Assembly: GCA_024225875.1 (NCBI GenBank)
Contig: JAAEMD010000297.1
Coordinates: forward strand, 1 to 7,840
Direction of reading: 5' to 3'
Length of the DNA stretch: 7,840 nucleotides
Source of the DNA: a bacterium
GTDB taxonomy: Bacteria > Margulisbacteria > Marinamargulisbacteria > JAAEMD01
In this document: one piece after another, positions 1-6,794 of the stretch
Layout of the letters: each line of letters opens with the position of its first letter
How positions within the stretch are numbered: the first letter of the stretch is position 1
Made by a program: the position numbers and the translations under genes
The notes under the pieces: generated by a model
The model's database searches: none
What the model saw: only the letters and a program-made list of their open reading frames with translations
Told to the model about the DNA's origin: nothing

Positions 1-50
1 GAATAATTACTGGCAATTTAATTCATACACTAATACAATTCCTTTTATGA
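1..50 (+). other. Left edge: possible end of an upstream gene or 5' extension of the next
   Basis: Two + strand frames are open here. The frame read from base 3 ends in TGA at 48-50, overlapping the ATG at 47 (ATGA). It would be the last 15 residues of an upstream gene, ending LIHTLIQFLL, in a stop-start overlap typical of coupled genes. The frame read from base 2 has no stop and runs straight into the downstream protein, adding NNYWQFNSYTNTIPF before its Met. No Shine-Dalgarno sequence precedes the ATG at 47. The sequence alone does not decide between the two, and neither fragment is recognisable as a family. Confidence 0.35.
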
Positions 51-1519
51 AATACAATTTTCAATTAGTTGTCACCTGTGCTTTAAAACAGGAACTGCCT
101 TTATTCTGGATAAAAGAAAATGGATACCCTGTTTTTAACCTCAAAGCTTTAGAGTCTGGTATACTAAAAACTATTACTTTTTCAATATCACAAAAAGGTA
201 TATTGTTTGTCATTACAGGTGTTGGCAAAGAAAATTCTATCAAATCTGCACAGTGGATAATAAAGAATTTGAAACCTCTCTTTGTTATTAATACTGGAAG
301 CACAGCAGCAACAGATACTAAAATACCAGCTGGCAGTGGCATTATTCCATCAAAAATCAGAAATACAGTAGATAACGACTGTATATATCATGACAACCTG
401 GTACCATTTCCATTACCCGACGAACTCCTGTTAAGCACTTCTGTCATACTGACCTCATCCCTTAAACCAGTAACTACTCAAAAAACAAAAGGCTCCTGTT
501 CTTATTTTTATGATATGGAAGCTTACTGGCAGGCAAAAGCTTTTATGAAGACGGCTATATCATTTCACTGCCTGAAGTTTGTTAGTGATTATGCCAGTAG
601 TTCGACACAAAAAGATTACTTCACGCACTTAAAAATTATTCGAAACAGAGTACAGCAAAGCCTTTCTTTATTAAAAAGCAACTCCAGAGCGGATATTAGT
701 GTAATTGTTCCTCTGTTTAATAGAGAGCTGCATGCAGGCAGATGTATTCAGTCCATACTTAATCAAACCTTAAAACCAGAAGAAATTATTGTGATAAATG
801 ACGGCTCAACTGATAAAAGCCTGGAAGTACTGGAGAGTTTTTCCGGTCAAATAAAAATAATTAACCTTAAAAAGACACATGGTGTATCTTATGCCCGCAA
901 TAAAGGCATTAAAAGTGCAAAGTCAACATGGCTTGCTTTTCTTGATTCGGATGACGAATGGACGTCAGAAAAACTGCATAACCAGTGGAGTTACATACAA
1001 AAAAACCCTTTCTATGAAGTAATACAATCAGAAGAAGTATGGATCAGAAATGGGATCAGAGTTAATGCCTGCAAACATCATCAGAAGAAGCAGGGCTGGA
1101 TCTGGGAAAATTGCCTGAATCGGTGTCTGATTTCACCATCAGGTATACTTATAAAAAAAAGCATTTTTGATCAATTTGGACTATTCGATGAAACACTGCC
1201 AGCCTGTGAAGACTATGATATGTGGTTGCGTATATCCCGCAAAAAAGTTATTGGCCTGGAACCTGGCTACTCTATCATTAAGTACGGAGGCCATGCAGAT
1301 CAATTATCAAAAAAATATCCAGCTATGGATCAATTCCGGGTAAAAAGTCTACTAAAAGCTTTAAAAGAAGAAACCAGCCTTATACATACTGAAAAAATCA
1401 AAGATATATTAAAAACTAAATTATCTATTTTAATTCAGGGCTGTAAAAAAAGAGGTAAAGTCAAAGAGGCCTTCAGCTATAATAGAATCCTTGATGATTT
1501 ACTAAATTACAAGCCCTAA
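47..1519 (+). CDS. Nucleosidase-like / family 2 glycosyltransferase fusion protein
   Basis: Two domains are joined in one cytoplasmic-looking chain of 490 residues, with no signal peptide or clear membrane segment. Residues 5-205 resemble the purine nucleoside phosphorylase/MTA-SAH nucleosidase fold: an N-terminal CALKQELPLF segment, ITGVGKEN at 56-63, INTGS at 81-85, a DME motif with the expected ribose-binding Glu158, and VSDYA with the expected catalytic Asp181. Residues 216-430 are a GT-A glycosyltransferase of family GT2: VIVPLFNR at 219-226, NDGSTD at 251-256, the DXD-type metal/nucleotide-sugar site LDSDDEW at 299-305, and the acceptor-side EDYDMWLR at 388-395. The last 60 residues are Lys-rich and probably helical. 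Motifs suggest both halves are active, but substrates are unknown; the first half could equally be related to hopanoid-associated (HpnG) or futalosine nucleosidases. ATG 47 matches where nucleosidases usually begin, yet lacks a Shine-Dalgarno sequence and the frame is open upstream. The 3' end overlaps the opposing gene by 18 bases. Confidence 0.85.
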   Translation: MKYNFQLVVTCALKQELPLFWIKENGYPVFNLKALESGILKTITFSISQKGILFVITGVGKENSIKSAQWIIKNLKPLFVINTGSTAATDTKIPAGSGIIPSKIRNTVDNDCIYHDNLVPFPLPDELLLSTSVILTSSLKPVTTQKTKGSCSYFYDMEAYWQAKAFMKTAISFHCLKFVSDYASSSTQKDYFTHLKIIRNRVQQSLSLLKSNSRADISVIVPLFNRELHAGRCIQSILNQTLKPEEIIVINDGSTDKSLEVLESFSGQIKIINLKKTHGVSYARNKGIKSAKSTWLAFLDSDDEWTSEKLHNQWSYIQKNPFYEVIQSEEVWIRNGIRVNACKHHQKKQGWIWENCLNRCLISPSGILIKKSIFDQFGLFDETLPACEDYDMWLRISRKKVIGLEPGYSIIKYGGHADQLSKKYPAMDQFRVKSLLKALKEETSLIHTEKIKDILKTKLSILIQGCKKRGKVKEAFSYNRILDDLLNYKP

Positions 1520-2008
1520 AATCGCAGACAACCCTATCCCTACCCACATAAAAAGATGCTGGTTATCATTTTCCTTTTTAAGCTCCTCTATTTCCTGTTT
1601 TAACTCATAGTTGATCCTGCTTAAGTCATGATTAATCACTTTTTGCTCTGCCTCTATTAAAGTTACTTTATTATCTACCTGCGCTTTATTTGTTTCAAAA
1701 TCAACAAGATATTTTTTAAAAACCCTGGAAAGGTTTACTAATTCCCTGATCTCTGTTTTATCTAGTTTCAGCCTTTTATTTTCAACATTTTTTAAAATAC
1801 GATCTATTACAATTGCCAGCTCTTTCCTCGATACATTTCTCTGGGCCTGGAATTTGTTATCACTAAAAAGAGATAAATAACCTTCCCGAACAACCTTCTT
1901 AACAGACGAATATGAAGGGTCTCTTTTAGAAACATCCTTTATTTTCTGAGCTGATAAAGTAGATGCAAATATTATTGTCATCATAATTGTAAATACTGTT
2001 TTTTTCAT
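1502..2008 (-). CDS. SLH-domain/coiled-coil protein with C-terminal membrane anchor (Omp-alpha-like tether)
   Basis: This 168-residue protein has a signal peptide at 1-20 (hydrophobic core, LSA before Gln21). An SLH-like domain follows at about 22-75: DVSKRDPSYSSVKKVVREG, then LFSDNKFQAQRNVSRKELA, matching the SLH pattern of an aromatic 'Y..V..L...G', 'F.....v.R.E'. Residues 76-150 are charged and helical and look like a coiled coil, ending in ELKQEIEELKKEND. Residues 151-168 (HLFMWVGIGLSAILGLVI) form a hydrophobic segment at the very C-terminus. In Thermotoga Omp-alpha the same order links peptidoglycan (SLH) through a rod to the outer membrane, so a short version of that tether is the best reading. 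It is less than half the length of Omp-alpha, as far as I recall. GGGAGGAG at 2018-2025 is a strong ribosome binding site 9 bases before the ATG. It is the last gene of the exbB-led unit, 39 bases after the 661-residue gene. Membrane assignment is inference. Confidence 0.75.
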   Translation of the reverse strand: MKKTVFTIMMTIIFASTLSAQKIKDVSKRDPSYSSVKKVVREGYLSLFSDNKFQAQRNVSRKELAIVIDRILKNVENKRLKLDKTEIRELVNLSRVFKKYLVDFETNKAQVDNKVTLIEAEQKVINHDLSRINYELKQEIEELKKENDNQHLFMWVGIGLSAILGLVI

Positions 2009-2047
2009 TTTTATATTCTCCTCCCGGATTTTAACTGAATTACTGAA

Positions 2048-4033
2048 TTAATTAATTGTTAATGTTAATTTTTTTATTACCTCTTCATTTTTTCTTATTA
2101 AAAAATCCAGCCTGCCCTTTTTAAGGGCTTTAAAATGAAACTTGCATATTTTTAATATACTCTTTTCCTGGTCATTATTAATCTGAGACAAGCTTATTTT
2201 ATCGGGCTGATGAGATATTCTGGAGATTTGATCATCCTTTCTCAACCAGAACTCCGGAGACTGACGTAAATCTTCCACTAACTCCCCATCATAGTCAATT
2301 GATATATCTGTATTGTGGAACGCTTTTGCGTTATCCACCTGCAACATCAAATAAAAGTAATCATTAACTTTTAAGTTCTCTTTACTTGGTATTAACCTGA
2401 CAACAGGGGCAGGAGTTTTTATTTTCAGATATTCTGAATACTTTTTAGATGCAGTAACACTTGATTTAACCTCTACGCCCAGGTTATTCTCTACCGCATT
2501 TTTATTTTTCACTTTTACTTTCCAGTCTATATTCTTTTTCTGTCCCGGCTCCAGAGTTGAAATTATCTTTCTCGGGATTTCAAAGTCCGGTAAGGAGAGG
2601 TTTTTGTCCAGTTTGATTCTAGTGTATACATCATCAATCTGGCCTGTGCTATGATTTTCTAAAGCAACTATTGCATCAAAATACTCATTATAAGTAATAA
2701 TTTTTTCTGGCGGCAATATCAGCTGCGCTTTAATGGTCGGTGGAGACAGTATATTAATCTGTCTATAAGTTTCGTTCTTATCCAGAGTAGCAGATGTAAC
2801 TTTTAACTGTATTTTCTTCATACCGGCGCTGGGGTTATCCAGTATAACCTTAACCGGAATCTGTCTCGATTCCCCTGAAAACAAAACTTCCAGATCATAT
2901 AGTGTCTTACCATTAACAACTTTAAATCCTTCCGGCAAACCAATACTTACAACAGTATCTCTGGAGTCAAAACCTCCTGAATTCAGGATATAACCCATTA
3001 TTAAAATTTCTTTTTTACTGGTACTATACATTTCTGCCGGAGCCGTTATACCAAGGCTTAAGGAACCAGGCGATAAAGTAATACCACCTAAACCATATAA
3101 TGTTTTAACTGAAAAACTGTCTCCCTTTGATACTAATACCGGATCCCAGTACAGTGCCAGCGCGGTATCTTTTTCAAACTCACCCAGCCTTATAAAACTT
3201 CTACCTTCTTCATAATCAAACTCCCAGGGATTATCTGCCAGCGTCCCCCAGTTAACCAGACACATCCTGTCTGGCGGGTTAACACCATTCTCTGCAAGTT
3301 TTAATATGCCCTGCGCTATAATATTAGGAGAAGTCAGGTTATCAAAGGTCTGCCAGTAATCAAACAGATCTTTTTTTAGAAATTTAATCTCAGAGGTAAT
3401 AGCTTTATCTCCTATACGAAAAGGAGCTCCATCATTTGCTCCTAATTTTGTATCAAGCATAATCCTGATACCCACCTTAGTGTCTTTTTCCCCTTCGTTT
3501 TTTATGGAGTATGAAACACTGGCCATATCCCTTACTCTGGTAATAGGGTTTCTAGCAAAATATAACTCCTGAACAACCTGTATCTTACCAAAAGCACATT
3601 CAGTGATAATTCTATCAGCTGTTACTTCATGGTATATTACCTCACCAAAAGAAACTTTTTTCCCGGCTCTTTTTTCAATTTTACGATTTATTCCACCAAA
3701 AACATAAGCTTCACCATCAATCCAGACTGTAGTATATGAAGTCCAGGGAATCGGTCTACCAAAAATCAAGGAATTATTATTATCGCCTGGATTTTGAGGA
3801 TCGCCACCTACCGTTTCTACTGCAAACCGACCCAGATCCTCCGGACCATTATTCACTATGATTTTAATAAATTCATTTTGAATTGACTCTATCCTGTTAT
3901 TTTTTGAAGGAACTTCCTTTTGCCCGGGATGTTTATTATCAACTATTATCTCCTGACCAGAAATCTGTAAAACGCCACAAATATTTAAAAATATTAATAT
4001 TAATATAAATAATTTAAAATTTATCCTGTTCAT
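2048..4033 (-). CDS. Secreted multi-domain beta-sandwich protein with probable cohesin-like C-terminus, function unknown
   Basis: I do not recognise this 661-residue protein as a named family. It opens with a signal peptide (hydrophobic 8-24, cleavage probably near Gly26). Residues 48-325 form a beta-rich domain with motifs GGDPQNPGDNNNSLIFG, MLDTKLGANDGAPFRI and ALYWDPVLVSKGDSFSVKTLYG, a pattern I associate with surface-exposed hypothetical proteins. Residues 326-430 and 431-540 look like two Ig-like/NEW3-type domains (ITAPAEMYSTSKKEILIMGYILNSGG; LEPGQKKNIDWKVKV is typical of the second). Residues 545-661 resemble a cohesin domain: LKVNDYFYLMLQVDNAKAF, then SIDYDGELVEDLRQ, then KFHFKALKKGRLDF. 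There is no membrane anchor or sorting signal at the C-terminus. It starts 9 bases after tonB, and its ribosome binding site AGGAAG overlaps the tonB TAG stop, so the two are probably coupled. A periplasmic or surface role beside the TonB motor is inferred. Confidence 0.7.
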   Translation of the reverse strand: MNRINFKLFILILIFLNICGVLQISGQEIIVDNKHPGQKEVPSKNNRIESIQNEFIKIIVNNGPEDLGRFAVETVGGDPQNPGDNNNSLIFGRPIPWTSYTTVWIDGEAYVFGGINRKIEKRAGKKVSFGEVIYHEVTADRIITECAFGKIQVVQELYFARNPITRVRDMASVSYSIKNEGEKDTKVGIRIMLDTKLGANDGAPFRIGDKAITSEIKFLKKDLFDYWQTFDNLTSPNIIAQGILKLAENGVNPPDRMCLVNWGTLADNPWEFDYEEGRSFIRLGEFEKDTALALYWDPVLVSKGDSFSVKTLYGLGGITLSPGSLSLGITAPAEMYSTSKKEILIMGYILNSGGFDSRDTVVSIGLPEGFKVVNGKTLYDLEVLFSGESRQIPVKVILDNPSAGMKKIQLKVTSATLDKNETYRQINILSPPTIKAQLILPPEKIITYNEYFDAIVALENHSTGQIDDVYTRIKLDKNLSLPDFEIPRKIISTLEPGQKKNIDWKVKVKNKNAVENNLGVEVKSSVTASKKYSEYLKIKTPAPVVRLIPSKENLKVNDYFYLMLQVDNAKAFHNTDISIDYDGELVEDLRQSPEFWLRKDDQISRISHQPDKISLSQINNDQEKSILKICKFHFKALKKGRLDFLIRKNEEVIKKLTLTIN

Positions 4034-4042
4034 CTTTTCTTC

Positions 4043-4606
4043 CTAGTACTTATGGGACAGTATAATCTTACCAATGACATTTTTACCCATAACTCTTCTG
4101 GGCTTAAATTTATAATAAGCTATTACTGTTCTTACAAAGGTCTCATCCAATATATCATGACCTGTTGATTTTACTACTTTATGCTTAATCGGTCTGCCAA
4201 ATTTATCTATAGTCAGCTCAAGAGTAATTTCACCTGTCCATTCATTATTCAATGCAGCTTTAGGGTAAACCGGTCTGATTGATTCTACCAGCAGGGGTTT
4301 TTTTCTATCACCAGGCAAAGAAGAAGGTTTTTGAACTTTTCCTTTCACCTGTTTTTTAGAGTATTTTTTATTATAGACAGCTTTCTTTTTTTTCTTTGAT
4401 GGAGCAGCCTGTCTTTTTTCTTTGCCCATAATCTTTTTTTTCGGAATGGTTTTCTTAATGGTCATCTGTATAGGAGCCCTGTATTGCTCAGGAGTAACCT
4501 TAACCTCAATTTCAGGCACAGGCACTGCTGCCAGCAATATTAAAAGATGTATCAGTACAGTCACCACTAATGAAAGGCGTCTAATTCCTTTATCACTAAT
4601 ATACAT
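4043..4606 (-). CDS. tonB: TonB family energy-transducing protein
   Basis: TonB carries ExbB/ExbD energy across the periplasm to outer-membrane partners. This 187-residue form has a short cytoplasmic start (RR at 9-10), one membrane segment at about 11-30 and a C-terminal TonB domain at about 105-187 with RPVYPKAAL (YP at 114-115), GEITLELTIDKFGRP and FVRTVIAYYKFKPRR. His20 in TVLIH corresponds to the functionally essential His of the E. coli TonB anchor, with Thr16 where E. coli has Ser. The periplasmic linker is odd: 18 of residues 51-90 are Lys and only two are Pro, where classical linkers are Pro-rich with Glu and Lys blocks. It is 3 bases after exbD with only a weak GAAG-type ribosome binding site, which suggests coupled translation. 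The family is confident; the partner is unknown, since no TonB-dependent receptor is in the window. Confidence 0.92.
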   Translation of the reverse strand: MYISDKGIRRLSLVVTVLIHLLILLAAVPVPEIEVKVTPEQYRAPIQMTIKKTIPKKKIMGKEKRQAAPSKKKKKAVYNKKYSKKQVKGKVQKPSSLPGDRKKPLLVESIRPVYPKAALNNEWTGEITLELTIDKFGRPIKHKVVKSTGHDILDETFVRTVIAYYKFKPRRVMGKNVIGKIILSHKY

Positions 4607-4609
4607 AGT

Positions 4610-5041
4610 CTATAGCGCTTCTTCTTTTATCTGTTTCTCTTTAGCTTCAAGAACCAGGTCAAAACAACCTCCAAGCCTTATATTATCCAAAACATAAATA
4701 AGAAAAGAGTACGGTGTATATTTGTCTGCCTTAACTATTATTTGAAAATCCGGAGCCTCTTTAACCAGATCAGCTATCTTTACACTCAATAAATCTGCCG
4801 GAATTAAAATTTTATTCAAATATAAACGCTGCTCTCTATCAATAGTAAGAACAGAACCCTTCTTTTGTGTTGCAACACTTGCAGCTGATGGCAGCTGAAG
4901 CTTCATACCCTTGTTCATAATAACCGTTGTTGAAACAGCAAAAAATATCAATAAGATAAAAATAACATCCAGTAAAGGCGCTATTTCCAGCCTGTTCTCA
5001 GGCTTCTTTCTTTTAGGCGGCCTGATATTTATATTAAGCAT
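4610..5041 (-). CDS. exbD: ExbD/TolR family biopolymer transport protein
   Basis: ExbD/TolR proteins form the inner-membrane proton channel with ExbB/TolQ. This one is 143 residues, a normal length. It has a basic N-terminus (PPKRKKPENR), then the signature LEIAPLLDVIFILLIFF with the proton-relay Asp25 at the start of the only membrane segment (about 22-42). A periplasmic domain follows (VLTIDREQRLYLNKILI, then IIVKADKYTPYSFLIYVLDNI). Its ATG overlaps the exbB stop by one base (TAATG) and is preceded inside exbB by GGAGGAG, so coupled translation is expected. TolR is an alternative by family, but the tonB gene 3 bases downstream and the absence of tolB/pal favour ExbD. Confidence 0.92.
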   Translation of the reverse strand: MLNINIRPPKRKKPENRLEIAPLLDVIFILLIFFAVSTTVIMNKGMKLQLPSAASVATQKKGSVLTIDREQRLYLNKILIPADLLSVKIADLVKEAPDFQIIVKADKYTPYSFLIYVLDNIRLGGCFDLVLEAKEKQIKEEAL

Positions 5042-5658
5042 TATGGCTTAACTCCTCCATGGGTATTACAAAATGAGATCATCTGATTTACAAGTCTTTC
5101 TGTTGTTAAAATAAAAATTTCAATCCTGTATGAAAGGTACTGGTTCAAAAAAATAAAAGGGATAGCTATTGAAAGACCTGTAACTGTAGTAATAAGCGCC
5201 TCAGCTATGCCTGCTGACAGTGCAGCTGCATCTCCAAGGTTACCACCTGATATCACATTAAAAACATCCATTAAACCTAAAACTGTCCCTAACAAACCCA
5301 GAATCGGTGCTACAGTAATAATACTTGATAAAATATTCATATTTTTTTCCAGCTTAGGGATTTCCTGATAAGTAACTTCTTTCACACCCTCTTCTACAGC
5401 TTCCCTGTTTGATCCTGCAAACTTAATTGCACTGGATAAAACCCTTAACATAAGTTTTCTCTCTGTCCTCAATTCACGTAACGTCTGCTCCCTGCCTGAT
5501 GTAACCAGTCGATTTTTAATTTTATCAGTAATATATTCATTTTCTATACAGTTAACCTTCAGATAAAGAAGTTTTTCTACAATAATATAAACCCCGACCA
5601 AAGAACAAAAAAACAATAAATACATAACAGGTCCACCTTTAATAAATAACTGCCACAT
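5041..5658 (-). CDS. exbB: ExbB/TolQ (MotA family) proton channel protein
   Basis: This 205-residue inner-membrane protein has the three-helix ExbB pattern: helix 1 at about 11-30 (MYLLFFCSLVGVYIIVEK), a cytoplasmic loop, helix 2 at about 112-134 (ITVAPILGLLGTVLGLMDVF) and helix 3 at about 150-173 (IAEALITTVTGLSIAIPF). The GLLGTV.GL..F and EAL..T..GL.iAIP signatures of the MotA/TolQ/ExbB family are intact. With ExbD it would form the proton-driven stator that moves TonB. A clear ribosome binding site (GGAGG, 5 bases before the ATG) is present. The 92 bases between the LOG gene and this ATG are very AT-rich and include a run of nine A on the coding strand just upstream of the ribosome binding site. 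I could not settle on a promoter there, so exbB may be read from its own promoter or from coaX. Confidence 0.93.
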   Translation of the reverse strand: MWQLFIKGGPVMYLLFFCSLVGVYIIVEKLLYLKVNCIENEYITDKIKNRLVTSGREQTLRELRTERKLMLRVLSSAIKFAGSNREAVEEGVKEVTYQEIPKLEKNMNILSSIITVAPILGLLGTVLGLMDVFNVISGGNLGDAAALSAGIAEALITTVTGLSIAIPFIFLNQYLSYRIEIFILTTERLVNQMISFCNTHGGVKP

Positions 5659-5750
5659 AAGAACCTCCGATTTTTTTTTAAACTAAACTTTTAATCAACA
5701 TATTTTAAAATCAATTTTATCCCATAATTAATATCTATAAAAGAGCTCTT

Positions 5751-6782
5751 TCAAAGATCCATATCATTAATAAACCTGATAAGCTCACATAACCTGCCAA
5801 AATTAAGCATATTAAATTTAAAGACCAGTCTCGTTTTATCAGGATACTCTTCTTTATCCTTATCAAGTTTTGATAAGGGCACTACCTCAAATTCACCATC
5901 AGTCAATATATCTTTATATTTATCATTAATCTTTATTAATGATTTTTTATCTATACACCTGTTCAAACGAATAATAGTAAAATCTTTTAAATACCTTATA
6001 GAATGATAGTTGCTGTAAAACTTTAAAATATCATTAATGGCTGATTCAACACTGTTATGAATTGTAAAAAGGCTCATATCTTCTTTATATATATATTCAT
6101 TATTTAATAACTGCCTTTCTACAAAAGACAGCCACTCTTCCCAGTAATCGCTCCCATCACCTGACATCAAAATTATAGGACGAGGCATACATCTACCGGT
6201 CTGTATCAGAGTAAGAAGCTCAAAGCATTCATCATGAGTTCCAAAGCCTCCTGGAAATATTACTGCAGCATCAGATTCTTTTACAAAAGTAACCTTTCGA
6301 TTAAAAAAATAATTAAATGATATTAATTTGGAGTCATTGACTATATATGGGTTAGCTTCCTGTTCAAACGGCAGGTCGATATTGACACCAAAACTCATAT
6401 TATCCAGAGCCCCTTTATTACCGGCCTCCATAATACCTCCTCCAGCTCCAGTAAGAACCATGAACCCTTTTTGAGATATTTTTCTGGCAAACTCATCAGC
6501 CATCTTATAGTTCGAAGCATTTGTTCTGGAACGAGCAGAGCCAAACATACAAACCTTAAAAATGTCTCTGTAAGGCAAAAAAATTCTGTATGCATGCCTT
6601 AACTCATCTAATGTTGTTCTAATCAAATCAATATCATGTGTATCCGGGGTATCTTTTACAATCTTGATTACATCCATAAACATATCGCATAAGTAATCTT
6701 TATTATTTATTGGTAAATCCTCAATAAATTTCCCTACCCTTTTTTCAATTTCCTGTTCATTATGTATCCATTCTACCGACAT
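5751..6782 (-). CDS. LOG family (TIGR00730-type) nucleotide-binding protein, long form
   Basis: LOG-family proteins are Rossmann-like enzymes. Characterised members cleave the ribosyl bond of nucleoside 5'-monophosphates, either releasing cytokinins or breaking down nucleotides (PpnN). The core at about 75-260 shows VCMFGSARSR, GAGGGIMEAGNKGA at 112-125, NRKVTF at 161-166 and the diagnostic PGGFGTHDE at 177-185. The 343 residues are much more than a minimal LOG protein of about 190. Extra parts are a helical N-terminus (1-72) and a C-terminal 90-residue alpha/beta domain (about 262-343) that I cannot name; it might have a regulatory, ACT-like role. The physiological substrate is not predictable. 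AGGAG sits 7 bases before the ATG, and the gene begins 12 bases after the coaX stop, so the two are probably co-expressed. Confidence 0.85.
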   Translation of the reverse strand: MSVEWIHNEQEIEKRVGKFIEDLPINNKDYLCDMFMDVIKIVKDTPDTHDIDLIRTTLDELRHAYRIFLPYRDIFKVCMFGSARSRTNASNYKMADEFARKISQKGFMVLTGAGGGIMEAGNKGALDNMSFGVNIDLPFEQEANPYIVNDSKLISFNYFFNRKVTFVKESDAAVIFPGGFGTHDECFELLTLIQTGRCMPRPIILMSGDGSDYWEEWLSFVERQLLNNEYIYKEDMSLFTIHNSVESAINDILKFYSNYHSIRYLKDFTIIRLNRCIDKKSLIKINDKYKDILTDGEFEVVPLSKLDKDKEEYPDKTRLVFKFNMLNFGRLCELIRFINDMDL

Positions 6783-6794
6783 TATAATCTCCTT

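Noticed and set aside
61..342. 93-residue - strand open frame
   Set aside because: It lies wholly inside the nucleosidase domain on the opposite strand, has no ribosome binding site and resembles no family; a shadow frame.
4422..4697. 91-residue + strand open frame
   Set aside because: It is antisense to tonB and the end of exbD, both well-supported genes; its composition reflects the reverse of their coding sequence.
5671..5679. Run of nine T on the + strand as a terminator
   Set aside because: No GC-rich hairpin precedes it on the + strand, no + strand gene ends nearby, and on the - strand it is an A-run in the exbB leader.
5741..5750. AAGAGCTCTT palindrome just after the LOG stop codon as a terminator
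   Set aside because: It is a perfect palindrome without loop bases, too short for a stable hairpin, and is not followed by a T-run on the - strand.
5659..5750. Promoter for exbB
   Set aside because: Several TAAAAT-like boxes exist in this AT-rich gap, but none has a convincing -35 partner at 16-18 bases, so no promoter is called.
6395..6595. 66-residue - strand open frame
   Set aside because: It is in another frame of the LOG gene over its conserved Rossmann motifs; a shadow frame.
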